In this document: piece after piece, positions 25,401-34,500 of the stretch
How positions within the stretch are numbered: the stretch's first letter is position 1
How the letters are laid out: each line of letters starts with the position of its first letter
NCBI RefSeq assembly: GCF_025420585.1
Contig: NZ_JAOEGB010000013.1
Span: forward strand, 62,001 to 126,000
Source: Planotetraspora sp. A-T 1434
Lineage (GTDB): Bacteria > Actinomycetota > Actinomycetes > Streptosporangiales > Streptosporangiaceae
DNA length: 64,000 nucleotides
Reading direction: 5' to 3'
Notes under the pieces: generated by a model
What the model was told of the DNA's origin: nothing
The model's database searches: none
What the model saw: the letters and a program-made list of their open reading frames with translations, nothing else
Made by a program: the position numbers and the translations under genes

Positions 25401-28400
25401 AGCGCCTTGCGGTCCACCTTCCCGCTCGTGGTGTACGGCAGAGCGGTCAGGATGACGAAGTGCGCGGGGACCATGTAGGCGGGCAGCCGGCCCGCCAGGT
25501 GGGCGCGCAGCTCACCTGGCAGCTCACGGTCCGGCTCGCCGGGCAGCTCACCAGGCAGCTCACCGGGGGGCTCACCGGGCTCGTGCGCGCCCACGGGGAC
25601 GACATGGGCCACGAGCTGAGGATCGGCGCCGGGCGGCCGGTGGACGGCGACCGCCGCCGCCGCGACGCGGGGATGGTCTCCCAGCGCCGCCTCGATCTCG
25701 CCCGGCTCGATCCGCAGGCCGCGCAGCTTCACCTGGTGGTCGGTGCGGCCGAGATACTCGATCTGACCGTCGGCTCGGCGGCGGGCCAGGTCGCCCGTCC
25801 GGTAGAGGCGCGCTCCCGGCGGCAGCCCCAGCCCCTCGGGGGCGGGCACGAAACGATCCGCGGTGAGCGCCGGCCGGCCGGCGTAGCCCACGGCCAATCC
25901 GGCTCCGCCGAGGTGGATTTCGCCCGTGACGCCGAGCGCGGTGGGACGCAGGCCGTCGTCCAGGACGTGCACGACGATGTTGTCGATCGCCCGTCCGATG
26001 GGCACCGGGTCGCCGGGGTCCGGCCCCACCGGGCAGGCGGTCACATCGACGCTCGCCTCGGTCGGGCCGTACAGGTTGTGCAGCTCGACGCCGGGCGCGC
26101 GGTCCCGGAGGCGGCGGGCGGTGACCGAGCGCAGCGCCTCGCCGCTGCAGAACACCTTCTCCACGCACCCGGGGAAGCCGTTCGCGAGGTCGAGGAAGAC
26201 GTCCAGCATCGAGGGCACGAAATGCAGGTGGGTGACCCCCTGCCCGGCGACGAAGGCGGACAGCGCGGGCGGGTCGAGGTGCAGGTCCGGCGGCGCGACC
26301 ACGAGGCGGGCCCCGGCGATCAGCGGCCAGAAGAACTCCCATACCGACACGTCGAAGGTGTAGGGGGTCTTCTGGACGACGCGCCCGCCGGGGGTGAGGC
26401 CGTACTCCTTCTGCATCCAGTGCAGGCGGTTGACGATGCCCCGATGCGGGATCATGACCCCTTTGGGGTGACCGGTGGAGCCGGAGGTGTAGATGACGTA
26501 CGCCAGGTCCTCAGGACAGGGGCGCCCGCCCGCCTGCGGGCTCAGGGGGGCCGTCGCCGGGCGGCGGGCGATCGAGGCGGCGTCGCGGTCCAGGAGCACG
26601 GTCTCGGCCGGCGTTCCCGGCGTCGGCCTCGGCACGGTCTCCACGCCTCTTCCCGGGAGCACCGCCGCGTGGGCGGACACGCTCACGACGGCGGCCGCCC
26701 GCGCGTCGGCCAGGATGTAGCCGACCCGTGAAGCGGGATGGTCGGGATCAACCGGAAGGTAGGCGGCGCCGGTCTTGAGGATCGCCAGCAACGTGACCAC
26801 CAGGTCGGCCGACCTCTTGAGGCAGACGGCCACCAGGTCGCCCCGGCGGACGCCGCGCGCCAGTAACTCGTGGCCCAGCCTGTTCGCCCGCGCGTCGAGC
26901 TCGGCATAGGTCAGCTCTTCCGTCTCCGTCGTGACCGCGACGGCGCCGGGGGCGCGGCGTACGGTCTCCTCGATCAGATCGGGGAGGGTTCTGTCCGGGA
27001 AATCAGCGGCCGTGTCGTTCCAGGCGGACAGGGCGGCGATCTCCTCGGCGGGAGGCACCGGAAGGTCGCCGAGCCGCAGCTCCGGGTCGGCCGCCACGGC
27101 GGCGAGGATGTGCACGTAGTAGCCGGCCCACCGTTCGGCGGTCGCGCGCTCGAACAGCGCCGTGGCGTACTCCAGCGCGCCGAAGAGGGAGCCGTCTCCG
27201 AGCTGCCGCAGCCCGAGCAGCAGGTCGGTCTTGACGGCCGGCGAGTCGACGGGGATCTCCCCCACCAGGACGCCCCCCATCGCCTGGGGCGGCGCCGCCG
27301 CCGCGTCCTCCACCAGGAACAGCGCGTCGACCAGCGGGTTCCTCGACAGGTCCCGCTCCAGGTCGAGTGCGGAGACGAGCCGTTCGAACGGCAGGTCCTG
27401 GTGTTCCGCGGCGGCCAGAACGGTCTCCCTGACCCTGCCGACCAGCTCGGTGAAGCTCGGATCGCCGGACAGGTCGCAGCGGAGGACCACCGTGTTGACG
27501 AAGAAGCCGACGGTGTTCTCCACCTGTGACAGCGGGCGGCCCGCCATGGGGGTTCCGACGGCCAGGTCGCGCTGCCCGGAGAGCCGGGCCAGCAGCGCGG
27601 CGAACGCCGCGAGCAGCACCATGTACGGCGTGGCGTCGCGGCTCCGGCCGATGCGGATGAGGGCGGCGCCGGTCTCGGCAGGGACGCCGAACGACACCCG
27701 CCCGCCCCGCGGATCCCGGGGAGTGACGCGCGGCCGGTCGAGGGGCAGTTCGAGGGGCGCCAGCCCGTCCAGCGCCGCTCTCCAGTAGGCCAGGCGCCGC
27801 TCCAGCGGCTCTCCGGACAGCCGGCTCCGCTGCCAGGCGGCGAAGTCGGCGTACCGCACGGCGGGCAGGGGAAGCTCCGGATCGCGCCCGGCGGCCAGCG
27901 CGTCATAGCAGAGGGCGAGCTCGCGGCCGATGATGTCGACCGACCAGCCGTCGCACGCGATGTGGTGGACGGCCAGGACGAGCACATGGACCAGCACATC
28001 GGCGGGCACATCGGCGGGCACATCGGCGGGCACATCACCGGGCACATCACCGGGCACATCACCGGGCACATCGCCGGGCATGTGGCCGCCGGCGCCGAGG
28101 CGGGCCAGCACCGCCCTGAGGACGGGACCGCGGGCGAGGTCGAACCCGGTCGCCACCGCCTCGGCGACGAGGCCGGGCAGGCGGTCCTCGGCCACCTCGA
28201 CGACCCCCAGCGGGACCTCCGCCGGAGGATCGACCACCTGGACCGGCTCCCCGCCCTCGACCACGTATCGGGTTCGCAGGGTCTCGTGGCGGGCGACGAC
28301 GGCGGTCAGCGCCCCCCGAAGAGCGGCCAGGTCGAGCGGCCCGGTCAGGCGCAGCACGACCGGGACGACATACTCCGCGCTGCCGGGAGCGAGCTGGTCC

Positions 28401-28543
28401 AGCACCCACAGCCGCTGCTGCCCGAAGGACAGCGGAAGCGGCGCGGCGCCGCCGGTCACGGGGATGCCGTCGGCGCGGGAGGACTCGCCCCGCAGCCGCC
28501 GCGCGAGGAGCGCCCGGCGGGCGGCGTCCAGGGTCCCGGTCAC
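22436..28543 (-). CDS. NRPS, C-A(Ser)-PCP-C-PCP-TE, chain-terminating
   Basis: 2035 residues. Residues 1-20 (LDAARRALLARRLRGE) look like a beta-hairpin docking element. C1 has HHIACDG; the A domain (about 540-1030) has DVWHFSLVDK-type pocket residues (FDVSVWEFF, HFVPSML, VFCSGEAL, HNLYGPTEASVD), the EntF serine code; PCP1 has GGDSM (about 1098). C2 (about 1170-1570) has the variant CHAILDG. It is followed not by an A domain but by a Met/Ser/Arg repeat (about 1573-1648), then PCP2 (GGHSL, about 1722) and a TE domain with GWCGGS, Cys (about 1850) in place of serine. The GTG start overlaps the preceding NRPS stop (GTGA). It activates serine and releases the product; how PCP2 is loaded is unclear. 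Confidence 0.93.
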   Translation of the reverse strand: MTGTLDAARRALLARRLRGESSRADGIPVTGGAAPLPLSFGQQRLWVLDQLAPGSAEYVVPVVLRLTGPLDLAALRGALTAVVARHETLRTRYVVEGGEPVQVVDPPAEVPLGVVEVAEDRLPGLVAEAVATGFDLARGPVLRAVLARLGAGGHMPGDVPGDVPGDVPGDVPADVPADVPADVLVHVLVLAVHHIACDGWSVDIIGRELALCYDALAAGRDPELPLPAVRYADFAAWQRSRLSGEPLERRLAYWRAALDGLAPLELPLDRPRVTPRDPRGGRVSFGVPAETGAALIRIGRSRDATPYMVLLAAFAALLARLSGQRDLAVGTPMAGRPLSQVENTVGFFVNTVVLRCDLSGDPSFTELVGRVRETVLAAAEHQDLPFERLVSALDLERDLSRNPLVDALFLVEDAAAAPPQAMGGVLVGEIPVDSPAVKTDLLLGLRQLGDGSLFGALEYATALFERATAERWAGYYVHILAAVAADPELRLGDLPVPPAEEIAALSAWNDTAADFPDRTLPDLIEETVRRAPGAVAVTTETEELTYAELDARANRLGHELLARGVRRGDLVAVCLKRSADLVVTLLAILKTGAAYLPVDPDHPASRVGYILADARAAAVVSVSAHAAVLPGRGVETVPRPTPGTPAETVLLDRDAASIARRPATAPLSPQAGGRPCPEDLAYVIYTSGSTGHPKGVMIPHRGIVNRLHWMQKEYGLTPGGRVVQKTPYTFDVSVWEFFWPLIAGARLVVAPPDLHLDPPALSAFVAGQGVTHLHFVPSMLDVFLDLANGFPGCVEKVFCSGEALRSVTARRLRDRAPGVELHNLYGPTEASVDVTACPVGPDPGDPVPIGRAIDNIVVHVLDDGLRPTALGVTGEIHLGGAGLAVGYAGRPALTADRFVPAPEGLGLPPGARLYRTGDLARRRADGQIEYLGRTDHQVKLRGLRIEPGEIEAALGDHPRVAAAAVAVHRPPGADPQLVAHVVPVGAHEPGEPPGELPGELPGEPDRELPGELRAHLAGRLPAYMVPAHFVILTALPYTTSGKVDRKALPAPAEERPDPARTPPRGPVEEVVAAVWAEVLDVPGGGIGRDDGFFDRGGDSMRAVRAVGRLRDRGIEVTVQDLFRHRTLEALASAARAPSRRADDRRAESFSLISVADRGLLGARDDLVDAYPLSRIQAGMLFEMLGDGDVRPYHNVTCYAVRGEGPFDPAALRAAARAVVDRHEVLRTGFDLTSYGEPLQLVHRRASPDVVIDDLRGLPSDEQRDAVIRAAATERRVLFDLERPPLWRLRVHVVADDQWWLSVVECHAILDGWSHNSLLSELIAYYREAASGLPPVPRPLPDVRFADFVAAEGESLRSEESREFWRLRLAGRARFAVPYGWGGPDDRMMTVQIPIGGHAALKARAAAAGVPVKTVFLTAYLKTLAAFSSAPRFFAGLVVNGRLETRGGDEIAGMHLNTVPFAVPDLPAAAGWDELLAAVFAEETALQPHRRYPLTELQRGSTEPLIEATFNYLDFYTVDQKAVDLAQTVDDSPNEFPLVVTVVPGAVQVTVRTGRVGEGWARVVGETFAAIVATMSEGMSDRMSDRMSDRMSDRMSERMFQSMSEGMSERVFQSMSEGMSERVFQSMSEGMSERVFQSMSEGMSERVFQSLDVADHAPHPVFHPGGRPPQGDAAPAPNPVPGTDPAPGTGAAAATGVERAVAAIWAELLGVDRIGLHDDFIALGGHSLTAMRASVRLGREHGIVISPREILRRRTVAAVAAGTRRRSEGGSLVWLRADGRGRPLVVVHPGGGGVHWYRELADAIDAPVAALQHPAVAEPDLAGLTVEELAGRYLEEIGAALPRGDWALLGWCGGSPVTWELARRRGPGHGPVILLDPALEGIAGAATSPQLPMLRRCEELLALLAAGETSVRDEAAALLRAVVDDERAHALIDREPDPGWAAAWAATVTVWRRLAETRLAYRFTPLGRPVHLVAGDELVEGDHVALSARDYDDYLSRWRALAPIELHRVSGGHVGVLRPPHVTELVKIIQSIPGTA
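23600..23825. repeat. 36-bp and 12-bp tandem repeats in the NRPS interdomain region
   Basis: About four copies of a 36-bp unit (each starting CTGGAACACGCGCTCGGACA) followed by five copies of a 12-bp unit (GCGGTCGGACAT). In the gene frame these read SEGMSERVFQSM and MSDR repeats. They lie exactly where an adenylation domain would be expected between C2 and PCP2. Confidence 0.92.
27994..28083. repeat. 12-bp tandem repeat just before an NRPS C-domain active site
   Basis: About 7.5 copies of GCACATCRSCGG, encoding PGDV/PADV repeats. The insertion ends about ten residues before the catalytic HHIACDG of C1 in the terminal NRPS. Confidence 0.9.
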
Positions 28544-31500
28544 TGTCCCTCTCCCATCTCCGCCAGCAGCGCCGCGACCTCCTCGTCGGACAGCGCGGCG
28601 ACCTCGTCCTCGACCGCCCGCGCCACGGCGGCGGCCAGGGTCTCGACCGTGGTGGCGTCGAACAGCGTCCGCAGGGGCAGCTCGACCGCGAACGACTCGC
28701 GGATGCGGGTGTGCACCCGGGTGGCCCGGAGCGAGTGGCCGCCGACGGCGAAGAAGTCGTCGTGCCGCCCGATGCCGTCCGGGTCGCAGCCGATCACTTC
28801 CGCCCAGATCGCGCGGACCCGCTCCTCGGCGGGCGTGGCCGGGGGCGCGTACCGCGCGTGCAACCGCCGCGGGGCGGGCAGGGCGCGCCGGTCCACCTTG
28901 GCGCTGGGGGTCAGCGGCAGCTCGCCCAGGACCGTCCAGTAGGCGGGGATCATGTAACCCGGCACGCGCTCGGCGAGATGGTCCCGCAGGGCGTGCGGGT
29001 CGATCTCCTCCTTGAGCACCACATAGGCGGCCAGCTCCGGCTCGCCGCCGTCGCGGTGGGCCACCACCGCCGTGGCCCTGACACAGGGATGCGCCGCCAG
29101 GGTCGCCTCGATCTCCCCCAGTTCGATGCGGAACCCCCGGATCTTGACCTGGGTGTCGAGCCGTCCGAGGAACTCCACGGCCCCGTCGGCGCGGTAGCGG
29201 ACGAGGTCGCCCGTCCGGTAGAGGCGCCCTCCGGGGCCGTCGCCGAAGGGGTCGGGCACGAACCGCTCCGCGGTGAGCCCCGGCCGGTCGAGGTAGCCGC
29301 GGGCGAGCCGGACGCCGCCCAGGTAGAGCTCGCCCGGCACTCCGGGCGGCACCGGGTTGAGCGAGCCGTCGAGCACGTAGGCGCGGGTGCCGGCGACCGG
29401 GCGGCCGATCGGGATGGACTGCTCGGGCCGGCGGGCGGCGGCCTCCGCCGGGTCCACGGGGTGCAGTGTGCAGGTGACGGTGCATTCCGTGGGCCCGTAG
29501 TTGCACAGGAAGGCCCCGGGAAGCCCGGCCGCGTGCCAGCGGCGCGCGTCATCGTAGGTGACGACGTCGCTGCCGACGTTCATCAACCGCAGCGCGGCCA
29601 GGCGCGGGTCGCCGGGCGTGACGACGGCCATCACCTCGCGATAGTGCGCGGGAGTGATCTCGATGTGGGTGATCCGCTCCCTCTCCAGCCAGCCGAGCAG
29701 CGCGGCGGGCTCGTTCAGCCCCGGCTCCGCCACGACCACCGTCGCGCCCGCGAGCAGGGTGGCCATCATCTGGTCCATCGCCACGTCGAAGACCAGGGAC
29801 GACAGCAGCGCCACCCGGTCACCCTCGCGGATGCCGTACGGCTCCGCGATGGCCCGGCAGTGATGCAGATAGGCCCGGTGGTCGATCATCACGCCCTTGG
29901 GCTTCCCGGTCGACCCCGACGTGTAGATCACGTAGGCGAGGTTGCCGGAGCTCGTCACCGGGTCAGGCGCGTCAGCGACGCCGGCTGACCATCCGTCCAG
30001 GTCGCCGTCACCGAGAATCACGGCGGCGCCGGCGTCGGCGAGCAGCGAGCGGCGGCGCTCGTCCGGGGACTCGGGGTCGATCGGCACATACACGCCACCG
30101 GCCTTCAGGATGGCCAGCAGGGCGACGACCACTCCGGTGCCGCGGCGGGCGCACACCGCGACGCGTGTCTCGGCTGTCACACCGCGCCGGCGCAGCCGGG
30201 CCGCCAGGGCGTTCGCGCGCCGGTCCAGCTCGGCGTAGCTCAGCTGAAAGCCGCCCTGGACCACGGCGGGCGCGTCGGGTATGACGGCCGCCACCGCCGC
30301 GAAAACCTCGTGAACGCAGGCTTCGGAGAACGGCGGCGGCGTGCCGGGCAGCGTCGGCGGGTCCTCGATCAGCCGCCGCCGCTCGGCCGGAGTCAGCAGC
30401 TCCAGCCGGCTCAGCGGCGCGGCCGGATCGGCGGCCACCCCCTCCAGGACGCGCAGGTAGTGCGCGACGAGCTGATCGACGGCGGCCTCGTCGACTATGT
30501 CCGTGGCGTACTCCACGTAGCCGAGCAGGGAGCCGTCGGCTCGCTCGGCGAGCCCCAGGGTGAGGTCGAACTTCGCCGTGCGCCACGGCATCTCCTCCCC
30601 CATCGCCTCCACCCCCGGACCGGCGGAGTCCGCGTCCGGGACCTGGCCCCCCTGTCCGGCCTGCCCCGCCTGCCCTGGGCCGAACTCGAACATGAGCTGG
30701 AACAGCGGGTTCCTGGAGGTGTCACGGCCGGGCTGCAGCACCTCGACCAGGCGCTCGAACGGCAGGTCCTGCCGGGCGTACGCGTCGAGGCACACGCCGC
30801 GCACCCGGCGCAGCAGCTCACCGAACGCGGGGTCCCCCGAGACGTCGGTGCGGAGCACCAGCGTGTTGACGAAGAAGCCGACGAGCCCCTCGGTGGCCGG
30901 GTGGGTGCGCCCCGCCACCGGGGTGCCGATGACGAGGTCGCCGGCTCCGGTGTAGCGGGCGAGCAACACCTTGAACGCGGCGAGGAACGTCATGAACGGC
31001 GTGGCGCCCGCGTCCCGGCCGAGCCGTACCAGCCGTGCGCCCAGGCTCGCGGGCACGGTGAACGTCCGGATGGCGCCGCGTCCGCTCCAGGTCCGCGGGC
31101 GCGGCCGGTCGGCGGGCAGCTCCGCCGGGACGGCCCCCGCCAGCCGGGCCTGCCAGTAGGCCAGCTGCTCCGCGATCTCCGGAGTGCCGAGGCGGGCCTG
31201 TTCCCACGAGGCGTAGTCGCCGTAGCGCACCTCCGGGGCCGGGAGATCGGCGCCCGCGTACGCGTCCCACAGGTCACGGCAGAGGATCTCCATCGACCAC
31301 CCGTCGGCGGCGATGTGGTGCACGCACAGGACGAGGACGTGGTCGTCCGGTGCGAGACGCAGCAGCAGAGCCCGGAGCACGGGACCCGCCGAGAGGTCGA
31401 ACGGGCGGTTGATCTCGGCGGCCACCGCCTTCTCCAGGGTCGCGGGCGTCGCGTCCGCGACGGGCAGATCCACGTCGCCGGGAGGATCGGCGACCTGCGC

Positions 31501-34500
31501 CGGCTCGCCGTCCAGCACCACGTAGCGGGTGCGCAGGATCTCATGGCGCGCGACCACCCGGGCGAGTGCCTGACGCAGCGCGCGCGAGTCGACGGTCCCC
31601 CTCAGCCGGGCCACGTGGGGCAGGACGTACTGCGAGGTTCCCCCCGCCGAGGAGTCAGAGTCCAGGCGGTCGAGGAACCACAGGCGGCGCTGGCCGGAGG
31701 ACAGCGGCATCGGCCCGTCCCCGGGCATTCGCGTGATCGGCGCGATCTCCCGCGACCTGGCCACCAGGCGGGCCTGGTCGGCGACCGTGGTGGCCGTGAG
31801 CAGCTCGCGCAGCGCGACGTCGGTGCCGAACCGCTCGCGCAGCCGGCCCGCCAGGCGGATGACCAGCAACGAGTGGCCGCCGACCGCGAAGAAGTCGTCC
31901 GTCGTCCCCACCCGGTCCACCCCGAGGACCTCGCACCAGATCCCGGCGACCACCTGCTCGGCCGTGGTCCGAGGCGCGGTGTACGAGCCCGGCGCGACAG
32001 CGGGGGCGGCGAGCGCGTCGAGGGCCCCCCGGTCCACCTTGCCGCTGGCGTTGAGCGGCAGGGCGTCCAGCCGGAGGATCAACGCGGGCACCATCGGCGC
32101 GGGCAGGCGCTCGCGGAGGTGGGCCCGGAGCTCGTCCTGGACGGCGTCACCCGTCACGTACGCGATCAGCCGCGTGGCGCCGTGACCGTCGGGGGCCGTG
32201 ACGACGGCGGCTCCCTTGACGCGGGGGTGCGCGGCGAGTGCGCTCTCGACCTCACCCGGCTCGACGCGCACGCCGTTGACCTTGACCTGCCGGTCGCGGC
32301 GGCCGAGGAACTCCAGCGTGCCGTCCGGGCGCCTCCGGGCGCGGTCGCCGGTCCGGTAGAGGCGCGAGCCGGGCGGCCCGAACGGGTCGGGAAGGAACGC
32401 CTCCGCGGTCAGAGCCGGGCGGCCGTGGTAGCCGAGGCCGACGCCGACGCCTCCGACGTACAGCTCTCCCGGCACACCGTCGGGCACCGGCTCGCACTCC
32501 CCGTCGAGCACGTGAGCGCGGATGCCGTCGATCGGCCGGCCGATGGGAATCTGCCCGCCGTCCTGCGCGGGATCGGCGTCGTGGGCGGTCACGTCGATCG
32601 CGCACTCGGTCGGGCCATAGGTGTTCACGATGTGAAGTCCCGGGCGGAGCGCGCGGACGCGCCCGCACAGCTCGGCGTGCAGCGGCTCGCCCGCCGAGAA
32701 CAGCAGGCGCAGCCGCGCGCAGCCGGCCCACTCGGGATCGGCCTCGGCCAGCAGCCGGAGCACGGACGGCACGACCTGGAGCACGGTGACACGCTCCGCG
32801 GCGACCGCACGCAGCATGGCCGCCGGGTCCTCCTCCACGCCGGGAGGCGCCATCACCACCGCGCCGCCGCTGACCAGAGGAGCGAACAGCTCCCAGACGT
32901 GGGCGTCGAAGCTGATCCGCGTCTTGTGCAGCATCCGGTCGGCGGGCGCGAAGCCGTACCGCCGCACGGCCCACCGCACCCGGTTGGCGATGCCGGCGTG
33001 GGTTACGACGGCGCCCTTGGGCCGGCCAGTCGAGCCCGACGTGTAGATGATGTACGCCGGCCCTCCGGGATCGGCCATGCCGTGATGGCCAGGATGGGCG
33101 GGATCGGGAGGGCGCGCGCCGGAGCCCTGCGCCGCCTCGATGCCCTGCGCCGCCTCGATGCCCTGCGCCGCCTCGTTGCCCTGCGCCGCCTCGATCGCAT
33201 CCGCGTCCAGGACGAGCCGCGCGCCGACGTCGGCGGCGATCGCGCCGGCACGGGCGGGCGGCAGCGCGGGATCAAGGGGCACGTAGACGCCGCCGCTGAG
33301 CCAGATCCCCAGCACCGCCGCCGGGAGGCCGGGCCCGCGCGGGAGCCGTACGCCGACGGGATCGCCCGGGCGCACCCCTCGCGCCCGGAGCCAGGCAGCG
33401 ACGGCGTCGGCCCGCCGGACCAGCTCCGCGTAAGTGACCGCGCCCCCGTGGCCGGCGACCGCCACGGCCTCGGGGGTGGCGGCAGCCTGGGCGAGGACCA
33501 GCCCGGGAAGCGCCGGCGGGAGGTCTCTGTCCCGCGCCTCCGCCGCGCTCCCGCCTGGCGCACGCCCGCCGGCCATGCTTCCGCCGGCCACGCGCCCGTC
33601 CTCCACACGCCCGGCCTCCACACGCCCGCCAGGCATGCTCTCGCGGGCCGCGCCTCCGTCCGTCGTGCCGAGCAGCGCGGCCCGCTCCGCGGGACGGAGC
33701 AGGACCGCGCGGGCCACGGGGACGTCGGGCGCGCCGACCAGGCTCTCCAGGAGGACGAGGTACTGGTCGAGCAGGCGCCGGGCGGTGGCCTCCTCGAACA
33801 GGTCGGCCGAGTACTCGAACTGGACCCGGAACCCCTCGCCCGCCTCCGGCATGACGTGCACGGTCAGGTCGAACTGAGACCCCTCTGGGGCGATGGGCAG
33901 GTCGACGGGCGTGACCGGAAGGACCAGGTCCTGAGCCGGCATGTTGAAGCACACGGTGACCGGCGGGGCCGTCGCACCGCCCCGGCCCGGCCCGCGCAGC
34001 TCGCGCACGAGCCGCTCGTACGGGACGTTCTGGCGGCCGAACGCGTCCGAGGCGGTGCGCCGGGTCCGGGCCAGCACCTCGCGGAAGGTCGGGCGGCCGC
34101 TGAGAGACGTGCGCAGGACCACCATGTTCACGAACATCCCGAGAAGGAACCGCAGCTCGGGCCGGGTGCGGCCGGAGACGGAGGCGCCGACGACGATGTC
34201 CCGCTCGCCCGTCCAGCGGTGCAGGAGGGTCTTGAACCCGGCCAGCATGGTGATGTACGGCGTGGCGCCCTCGGCGCGGGACATGTCACGAAGCCGGGCG
34301 ACGACCGGGTCCGGGACGACGGCGCTGACGGTCGCGCCGCGCAGTGTCGGCTCGCCGGTGCGGGACCGGTCGGCGGGCAGCTCCAGCGGCGGCGGGAGAT
34401 CGGTGAGGCGGTCGGTCCAGTAGGCGAGCTCGTCGGCGAACGCTCCGCCTTCGACCTGCGCCCGCTGCCAGGCGGCGAAGTCGGCGAAACGGACCGGCGC

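Noticed and set aside
28544-29506. N-terminal extension of the terminal NRPS upstream of 28543
   Set aside because: It lies within the coding region of the preceding NRPS in a different frame; GTG 28543 forms the GTGA overlap seen at other junctions of the operon.
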